From positions 62,001 through 126,000 of the forward strand of contig NZ_NFHP01000004.1 of the NCBI RefSeq assembly GCF_002159335.1: a stretch of DNA of 64,000 bases, in the 5' to 3' direction. Each line of letters opens with the position of its first letter. Within the stretch, counting starts at the first letter, position 1. The notes under the pieces were generated by a model, which was not told where the DNA came from, ran no database searches, and saw only the letters and a program-made list of their open reading frames with translations. Shown piece after piece: positions 58,988 through 64,000 of the stretch. The translations under genes and the position numbers were made by a program. The stretch comes from Collinsella sp. An7. Lineage in GTDB: Bacteria; Actinomycetota; Coriobacteriia; Coriobacteriales; Coriobacteriaceae.

Positions 58988-59383
58988 CTACTTGCTCTCG
59001 TCGCCCTCGAGGAAGATCTTGCGGGTCACAAAGTTCCACACCATCACAACGGCCGTTGCCACCAGCTTGACGAGGCGGTAATCGAGCGTCACCACCTCGG
59101 TGCCGAGCCACATGAGCGCGTCGTTGATGCCGAGCCCCACGGCCGAGAGCACGACAAAGATCACAAACTCGCGTTGGCGGCTCATGCCCTCGCGATGGCT
59201 AAAGACGTAGCGCATGCTCGCGAGGTAGTTAAAGATCACCGAAACGATAAACGAGATGGTGGCCGAGACTACGGGGTTGAGCCCAAAGACCTCGGTGAGA
59301 AAGACGAGCACGCCAAAGTCGATGGCAAAGGCGATAACGCCCACGATGCCAAACTTCACGATCTGAGCCAGGAGCTTTTGCAC
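58988..59383 (-). CDS. GtrA family membrane protein 2
   Basis: This 131-residue paralogue of the preceding gene has IVKFGIVGVIAFAIDFGVLV, ATISFIVSVIFNYLASMRYV, FVIFVVLSAVGLGINDALMW and WNFVTRKIFLEG at the end. The two proteins share the FNY/LNY-x-MxYVFxHR-xxMSR turn and the spacing of all four helices, so they arose by duplication. GTG at 59383 is preceded by GGAAAGGA. No glycosyltransferase gene is adjacent; the nearest is 13-14 kb in the glf region. Confidence 0.88.
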   Translation of the reverse strand: MQKLLAQIVKFGIVGVIAFAIDFGVLVFLTEVFGLNPVVSATISFIVSVIFNYLASMRYVFSHREGMSRQREFVIFVVLSAVGLGINDALMWLGTEVVTLDYRLVKLVATAVVMVWNFVTRKIFLEGDESK

Positions 59384-59591
59384 GGTCGTCCTTTCCGGGT
59401 GCCGGCGGATAGGGTGGCGCGGACTGCGCCGACCACCCAGTATAGCGCCGAGGCGGCGCCAGGGCGCGTGGGCACCGCTGACACTCCGTCAAAATCGCGC
59501 TCATGGCGGCCCGGACTCTGCAATAATATTGCGTAGATAGGTAACGGTCCGGTACCGTGCATATGCCGGCACCCGGTGCAAAGGAGCGGCT

Positions 59592-60479
59592 ATGAGCGAC
59601 TTCGTACTGTCTTGCGAATCCACGGCGGACTATCCGCGCTCGTTTTTTGAGGAGCGGCAGATCGCGTGGGTGCCCTTCCACTACAACCTCGACGGCGTGA
59701 GCTATCCCGACGATCTCTATGCCTCCATCTCGCCCGAGGCATTCTTTGACAAGATCAAGGCGGGCGCACAGCCCACGACCTCGCAGGTGGGCGTCGGCGA
59801 CTACGTGGAGCTGTGGGAGCCCTTCCTCAAGGAGGGCAAGGACGTGCTGCACCTCACGCTCTCGTCGGGCATCTCGGGCACGTACAACTCCGCCTGCGTG
59901 GCGGCCGAGCAGCTGCGCCAGGCCTATCCCGAGCGGACCGTGCGCGTGATCGACTCCTTGGCGGCGTCGGCAGGCTACGGCCTGCTCATGGAGTACCTCG
60001 CCGACCTGCGCGATGGCGGCATGGGCTTTACCGAGCTCGGCGATTGGGCCGAGGAGCACAAACTCAACGTCAACCACTGGTTCTTTGTCTCCGATCTCGA
60101 CTGCCTCAAGCGCGGCGGTCGCGTCTCTGCCACGAGCGCGCTTCTGGCCAACGCGCTCAAGATCTGCCCCGTGCTCAACGTGGACTACGAGGGCAAGCTC
60201 ATTCCGCGGCAGAAGATCCGTACCACCAAGAAGGCGATCGCCGAGCTCGTGCGCATGATGGAGGCGCACGCCGAGGACGGGCTCGCCTACAGCGGCAAGT
60301 GCGTGCTCTCGCAGTCTAACTGCCGCGCCGACGCTGATGCCGTGGTGGCGGGTATCGAGGAGAAGTTCCCGCAGCTCGCGGGTAAGATCGAGGTCAACAA
60401 CATCGGCACGGTGATCGGTTCGCACACCGGTCCCGGTACGGTGGCGCTTTTCTTTATGGGCGACCGCCGGGTGGACTAG
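59592..60479 (+). CDS. DegV family fatty-acid-binding protein
   Basis: This 295-residue DegV/FakB-type protein binds a fatty acid for phosphorylation by a FakA-like kinase. VLSCESTADYPRSFFEERQI, QPTTSQVGVGDYVELWEPFL, LTLSSGISGTYNSACVAAEQ, DSLAASAGYGLLM, FVSDLDCLKRGGRVS and GSHTGPGTVALFF are family blocks. The ATG at 59592 has AAAGGAG upstream. It is a single-gene unit with its own terminator. Confidence 0.92.
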   Translation: MSDFVLSCESTADYPRSFFEERQIAWVPFHYNLDGVSYPDDLYASISPEAFFDKIKAGAQPTTSQVGVGDYVELWEPFLKEGKDVLHLTLSSGISGTYNSACVAAEQLRQAYPERTVRVIDSLAASAGYGLLMEYLADLRDGGMGFTELGDWAEEHKLNVNHWFFVSDLDCLKRGGRVSATSALLANALKICPVLNVDYEGKLIPRQKIRTTKKAIAELVRMMEAHAEDGLAYSGKCVLSQSNCRADADAVVAGIEEKFPQLAGKIEVNNIGTVIGSHTGPGTVALFFMGDRRVD

Positions 60480-60486
60480 CAGCTCA

Positions 60487-60520
60487 TCGCCCCGTCGCGC
60501 ATGTGTGCGCGGCGGGGCGA
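60487..60520 (+). terminator. Terminator after the DegV gene
   Basis: TCGCCCCGTCGCGC/GCGCGGCGGGGCGA with an ATGTGT loop is followed by TTTGTGTTTC. Confidence 0.85.
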
Positions 60521-60641
60521 TTTGTGTTTCTGGCTGTGTGTCGATGCGGGCGCGCGTTTGTGGGACTGCGGGGCGCCGGTTCGGGCGCCCGGGCGAGCGT
60601 TGACGCGGATATCGCCAGGGTGCCGGCAGCGCGTGCTGCGG

Positions 60642-61172
60642 CTAGGCGCAGTGGTCGGCAAAGGTCTCGTAGCGCACGAGCCGCTCGAGGGGCTGGGACT
60701 CCTCGTGCATGTGCGAGGGGTGGCTCTCCTCGGAGGGGTACCCGAGCGGCATCACTGAGATGATGCGGTGCGTGCGCGGGATGTCAAACTGGCGGCGCAG
60801 CTCAGACGGGTCGATGAGGCCCACCCAACAACTGTGGACGCCGAGCTCGGCCGCCTGGAGCATCATGTGGGTCGCGGCGATCGAGGTGTCGACGATGCCA
60901 AAATCGACGACGTCCGGGTTGTGCGAAGCCACGGTCATGTCGTAGGTGAGGACGAGCACCACGGGCGCGCCAAAGCGGCAGCGGGTGCACCGGTCGATCT
61001 TGGCCAGTCCCTCGGCGCTCTGCACCACGAGCGTGCGTTGGGGCTGGAGGTTTCGCGCGGTGGGTGCGATGCGTCCGGCCTCCAGGATCGCCTGGAGCTT
61101 CTCGGGCTCGAGCGGGATGGGGGCGAAGTTTCGCTCTGAATAGCGCTCGCGCGCCAAGTCGATGAATGCCAT
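60642..61172 (-). CDS. Nitroreductase family protein
   Basis: This 176-residue FMN-dependent nitroreductase-like protein reads IDLARERYSERNFAPIPLEP, ILEAGRIAPTARNLQPQRTL and WVGLIDPSELRRQFDIP, then ISVMPLGYPSEESHPS. The cysteine-rich stretch IDRCTRCRFGAPV is not usual for the family and may be a metal or redox site. The length is short but complete. CAGGAGCG lies before the ATG at 61172. Substrate unknown. Confidence 0.85.
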   Translation of the reverse strand: MAFIDLARERYSERNFAPIPLEPEKLQAILEAGRIAPTARNLQPQRTLVVQSAEGLAKIDRCTRCRFGAPVVLVLTYDMTVASHNPDVVDFGIVDTSIAATHMMLQAAELGVHSCWVGLIDPSELRRQFDIPRTHRIISVMPLGYPSEESHPSHMHEESQPLERLVRYETFADHCA

Positions 61173-61316
61173 GAGTCGCTCCTGTTTCTTTTAGCTTGTT
61201 CGGGCATGCGCGCACGGGGCAGGCCGCATGCTCTGGTAAGCTTGCGGACATAACACGTATGAATGTACCCCGTTGCGCCCCGTGCGCGCGGGTTATCGAT
61301 AGCTGGTGGTACGCAT

Positions 61317-61466
61317 ATGGTGGATATTGTCGACCTGCTTGCCCCGTTTGGGCTGGTACTTGGTGCAATCGCGGTGGCGGCGCTGCTCTATTTTGTGGTG
61401 ACGACCATCAAGTCCCGCCGCTCGGGCGGAGACGACGCTTCGGGTCGGGGCGGGCACGCACGCTAG
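61317..61466 (+). CDS. Small single-span membrane protein
   Basis: A 49-residue frame reads MVDIVDLLAPFGLVLGAIAV, then AALLYFVVTTIKSRRSGG and a charged tail. One clear transmembrane helix, a Lys/Arg stop-transfer segment and GGTGG just upstream of the ATG make a real small protein likely. No family is recognised. Confidence 0.5.
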   Translation: MVDIVDLLAPFGLVLGAIAVAALLYFVVTTIKSRRSGGDDASGRGGHAR

Positions 61467-61572
61467 CGCAACCGACCGGGCCCCGTTGTGCGCATCGGCG
61501 CAACCGACCGGACTCCGCCGCGCACAGTAGGGCGACCGCCACGGGGCGCGCGCGATTTTGATCGGCGCCTCC

Positions 61573-62562
61573 CTAACGCGCGGCCTTTCTGATCTTGGCG
61601 AGGTAGAAGCCCTCGTAGTCGCGGGTGGGGCAGATGGTGAGCGTGCCGGGCAGACCGTTGGGCAAGAGCGGGAGCGCCCCATCCTCGGCGGCGCGGGCCA
61701 GGGCCTCTGCCGTTGCCGGGCGGGTCGGGGCGTCCTCGGGGAGCGCGCCCGCAAGCGGTACGATCGAGCAGTCGCGATGCCGTTTGAGGGCAGCCTCGAC
61801 CTGCTCCTCGTTCTCTTGCGGGAGCACCGAGCAGGTGGAGTAGACGAGCTCTCCACCGGGTTTGAGCACGGTGAGCGCCCGGTCGAGGAGGGAGCGTTGC
61901 GAGCGCGTGACCTTAGCGAGGAGCTTGGGCGTTACGCGTGCCGCCGCGCGCTCGTCGCCGACACGGAGCGTACCCGTGCCGGTGCAGGGAGCATCGAGCA
62001 GAATCTGATCGAACGAGAAGAACTCGTCGAGCTGCCGAGCGTCGACGCGCATGACGTTGGCACCGCGCACGCCGAGCTTCTCAAGGTTGTAGGCGAGCTT
62101 CTCCGCGCGCGGCGCGTTCATCTCGCAGGCGGTGAGGTGGGCGGCCGGGGCGAGGGCGGCGAGCTCGGTGGTCTTGCCGCCGGGTGCGGCGCACATGTCG
62201 AGGATGTCCGCGCCGTCGCGCGGACCGAGCGCGAGCGGCGGCAGCATGGACGAGAGGCTCTGCAGGTAGACTTTGCCTTCTTGGTAAATGGACAGGTCCC
62301 ACACGGCGTGCTCGCGCACGTTGGTCAACACAAACGCATCTGCGTACCAGGGGACGGTCTCCCATGAGATGCCGGCCTGGCTGAGCGCCTCGGCCACCTC
62401 GTCGCGCGTGGCCCGGAGCGTGTTGGCGCGGAGCGTCACGGGCCGCTCGCAGGCAGCGGCGAGCCCGGCGCGGATGCGCGCTGCGGCGTCGGCGTCAAAA
62501 CGCTGGGCGAGTGCCTCTTCTAGAATCGACGGCAGGATGGGGGCGGTGCGGGGTTCGTCCAT
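61573..62562 (-). CDS. RsmB/NOL1-NOP2-Sun family RNA (cytosine-C5)-methyltransferase
   Basis: This 329-residue SAM-dependent m5C methyltransferase has motif I ILDMCAAPGGKTTELAALAP and motif IV DQILLDAPCTGTGTLR, with the first catalytic Cys. Motif VI LVYSTCSVLPQENEEQVEA carries the second Cys, and KVYLQSLSSMLPPLAL is typical. No C-terminal PUA domain is present, so it is the short type. The start at 62562 has AAGGA upstream; the ATG at 62577 is possible. The target is rRNA or tRNA; not decided. Confidence 0.9.
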   Translation of the reverse strand: MDEPRTAPILPSILEEALAQRFDADAAARIRAGLAAACERPVTLRANTLRATRDEVAEALSQAGISWETVPWYADAFVLTNVREHAVWDLSIYQEGKVYLQSLSSMLPPLALGPRDGADILDMCAAPGGKTTELAALAPAAHLTACEMNAPRAEKLAYNLEKLGVRGANVMRVDARQLDEFFSFDQILLDAPCTGTGTLRVGDERAAARVTPKLLAKVTRSQRSLLDRALTVLKPGGELVYSTCSVLPQENEEQVEAALKRHRDCSIVPLAGALPEDAPTRPATAEALARAAEDGALPLLPNGLPGTLTICPTRDYEGFYLAKIRKAAR

Positions 62563-62667
62563 AGCGGTCCTTCCCATGCGGATGCTTCCAGCATGGTAGC
62601 AGAGCCGCCCGCCCGTCCGCGGCGCGGTGCCGCCGCGCGTCAGGCGAGAGCGCCTGTCGCCACCCGC

Positions 62668-63414
62668 CTACAGCACCAGGCCAAACGCGATGAGCGCCAC
62701 GCAGCACACCGCGACCACCGCGTCGCGCGCGGCAAAGGGATAGCGCTTGTAGCTGCTCTCGCGTGTGCGCAGGTAAAAGCCGCGCTCCTCGGCCGCAAGG
62801 GCCGTGGCGTCGGTCTTTCCCACCGAGGTCACGAGCAGCGGCACGCACACGGGCAGCATGAGCGTGAGCTTCTTAAAGGGGTTCTTGGTATCAAACTCCA
62901 CTCCGCGGGCCGTCTGCGCCTCCATGATGGCGTTCATCTCTTGGGTAAAGACCGGCACAAAGCGCAGGGCGGTGGTAAAGGTAAAGGCGTACTTGTAGGG
63001 GATATGCAGGTGCTCAACGCACGCGTTGGCAAGGTCGGTGAGCTTGGTCACGGTGAGCATGAGCACGAGCGGCAGCGCCACGCCCAAAAGCCGCAGGCAC
63101 GCCTTGCTGCCCGAGATGAGCCCCTCGTCGGTCGCAAAGAACAACACGGGCGTTCCGCGGCGCACAAAGATTGCCTGCAAAGCGAGCATGAGCGCGGCTA
63201 CGGGGACGAGCACTTTGAGCAGCGACAGCAGCCGGGAGCCGCTGCCCGCGTAGATGCCGAGCACGAGCGTGAGCGCAAGCAGGGCGATGAGCGCGGCGTA
63301 GCTGTCGGCGAGGAAGGTCGCTGCGATGATGGACGCCGCGAGCGCGACCTTGGTTACGGGGTTGAGCCGGTGGAGCACCGTGGTGCCGGGGATGTAGTCG
63401 ATGACGTTAAGCAC
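62668..63414 (-). CDS. ecfT: ECF transporter transmembrane component EcfT
   Basis: This 248-residue membrane protein couples the ATPases to the substrate-binding S component of an energy-coupling-factor vitamin or metal transporter. About five hydrophobic helices are seen (VALAASIIAATFLADSYAAL; LIALLALTLVLGIYAGSG; and so on). The cytoplasmic coupling motifs with Ala-Arg-Gly are TARGVEF and AEERGFYLRTRES. GTG at 63414 overlaps the end of ecfA by 8 bp, showing translational coupling. The S component is not within the window. Confidence 0.9.
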   Translation of the reverse strand: MLNVIDYIPGTTVLHRLNPVTKVALAASIIAATFLADSYAALIALLALTLVLGIYAGSGSRLLSLLKVLVPVAALMLALQAIFVRRGTPVLFFATDEGLISGSKACLRLLGVALPLVLMLTVTKLTDLANACVEHLHIPYKYAFTFTTALRFVPVFTQEMNAIMEAQTARGVEFDTKNPFKKLTLMLPVCVPLLVTSVGKTDATALAAEERGFYLRTRESSYKRYPFAARDAVVAVCCVALIAFGLVL

Positions 63415-64000
63415 GGTTGACCAGCTCCTTTACGGTCCGAACAACATCGGCGACCTCGCTCGCGTGCGCGAACGCGGGGCTTGCCTCTCGAGTGAGGCGC
63501 TCGGCCAGGGCGGTGACCTGCGGCGGCGCTACGCGGGCGCGCTCCATGAGGGCCGCGTCGGCAAAGATGTCGCGCGTGGCGCCGGCGCCGAGGATGCAGC
63601 CGTCGGCCATCACCGCCAAGCGCTCGGCAAAGTCCGAGACAACCTCCATGTCGTGGCAGACCATGATGACGGCGCACCCGTGCTCGGCCATCTCTCGCAC
63701 CGTCTCCATAACGGTCATGCACTCGCGGTAGTCGAGGCCGCTCGTGGGCTCGTCGAGTACCACGATGTCGGGCTCGACCACCACCACCGAGGCGAGCGCG
63801 ACCATCTGCCGCTGCCCGCGCGAGAGCGAGAAGGGCGACTCCTCCGCGGGGAGGCCAAAGCGCTCAATCACGCGCTCGGCACGGCGGCGCGCCTCGGCGC
63901 GGTCGATGCCGGCCAGCTCGAGGCCAAAGGCAACCTCGTCGAGGACCGTGTTTTTGCAGAGTTGCCGGTCGGGGTTCTGAAAGAGCGTTGCCACGTGCCG
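63407..64000 (-). CDS. ecfA: ECF transporter ATPase EcfA, 3' part
   Basis: The N-terminal start lies beyond the right end of the window, so only about 198 codons are visible. Readable ABC motifs are the Q-loop region HVATLFQNPDRQLCKNTVLD, signature FSLSRGQRQMVALAS, Walker B PDIVVLDEPTSGLD and the switch histidine in IMVCHDMEVV. TVLDEVAFGLE after the Q loop is the EcfA hallmark. It drives transport with EcfT and another ATPase. Confidence 0.92.
   Translation of the reverse strand, partial: RHVATLFQNPDRQLCKNTVLDEVAFGLELAGIDRAEARRRAERVIERFGLPAEESPFSLSRGQRQMVALASVVVVEPDIVVLDEPTSGLDYRECMTVMETVREMAEHGCAVIMVCHDMEVVSDFAERLAVMADGCILGAGATRDIFADAALMERARVAPPQVTALAERLTREASPAFAHASEVADVVRTVKELVNRA

Overview
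This window is high-GC, tightly packed bacterial chromosome. It most resembles a gut Coriobacteriia (Collinsella-like) actinobacterium. The reasons are the GC-rich codon choice, two tandem acetate kinases beside a single-domain Pta, a class II FBA, short HIT and MBL-fold genes, a split 2-hydroxyacyl-CoA-dehydratase-type reductase system, and secreted multidomain proteins. The genus is an inference from protein style; no rRNA is present.

Layout. 1-24.8 kb is core genome: relA end, MBL hydrolase, fba, tRNA-Leu(CAA), lipid kinase, rnd, xseA-xseB, HIT, ackA-ackA, pta, glf plus a glycosyltransferase, P1 peptidase, maf, DJ-1/PfpI, an RNA uridine methyltransferase, ppk, an ornithine carbamoyltransferase, and an HxlR regulator with a flavin reductase. 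24.87-40.1 kb is a decayed prophage head module on the plus strand (terS, terL, portal, scaffold, capsid N-terminus). It is interrupted by cargo: a hydrolase, a 414-aa unknown, a type III restriction-modification operon ending in a SIMPL protein, and an SRAP protein, all on the minus strand, plus an Abi_2 (AbiD/F) HEPN protein on the plus strand. 40.2-46.8 kb holds a lipoprotein, a membrane protein, an HTH protein, a membrane Ser/Thr kinase and a three-gene ATP-driven reductase operon. 46.9-50.7 kb has a secreted coiled-coil cell-wall protein and a probable D-aspartate ligase/racemase pair for peptidoglycan cross-bridges. 50.86-57.8 kb is a probable cobalamin-riboswitch-controlled operon of two secreted DUF4430 (transcobalamin C-terminal-like) proteins, one of 1861 residues. 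58.3-64 kb has two GtrA proteins, DegV, a nitroreductase, an RsmB/NSUN methyltransferase and the EcfT-EcfA part of an ECF vitamin transporter.

The two most interesting units are these. (1) The riboswitch-DUF4430 operon is a candidate surface system for capturing vitamin B12. (2) The RHH-Mod-Res-SIMPL operon has a promoter whose -10 box sits inside a near-perfect palindrome, and it lies within a prophage remnant together with an Abi gene. Intergenic spaces carry many REP-like inverted repeats in at least two recurring families, as well as several single long perfect palindromes.

All assignments come from reading motifs and translations by eye. No database search was run.
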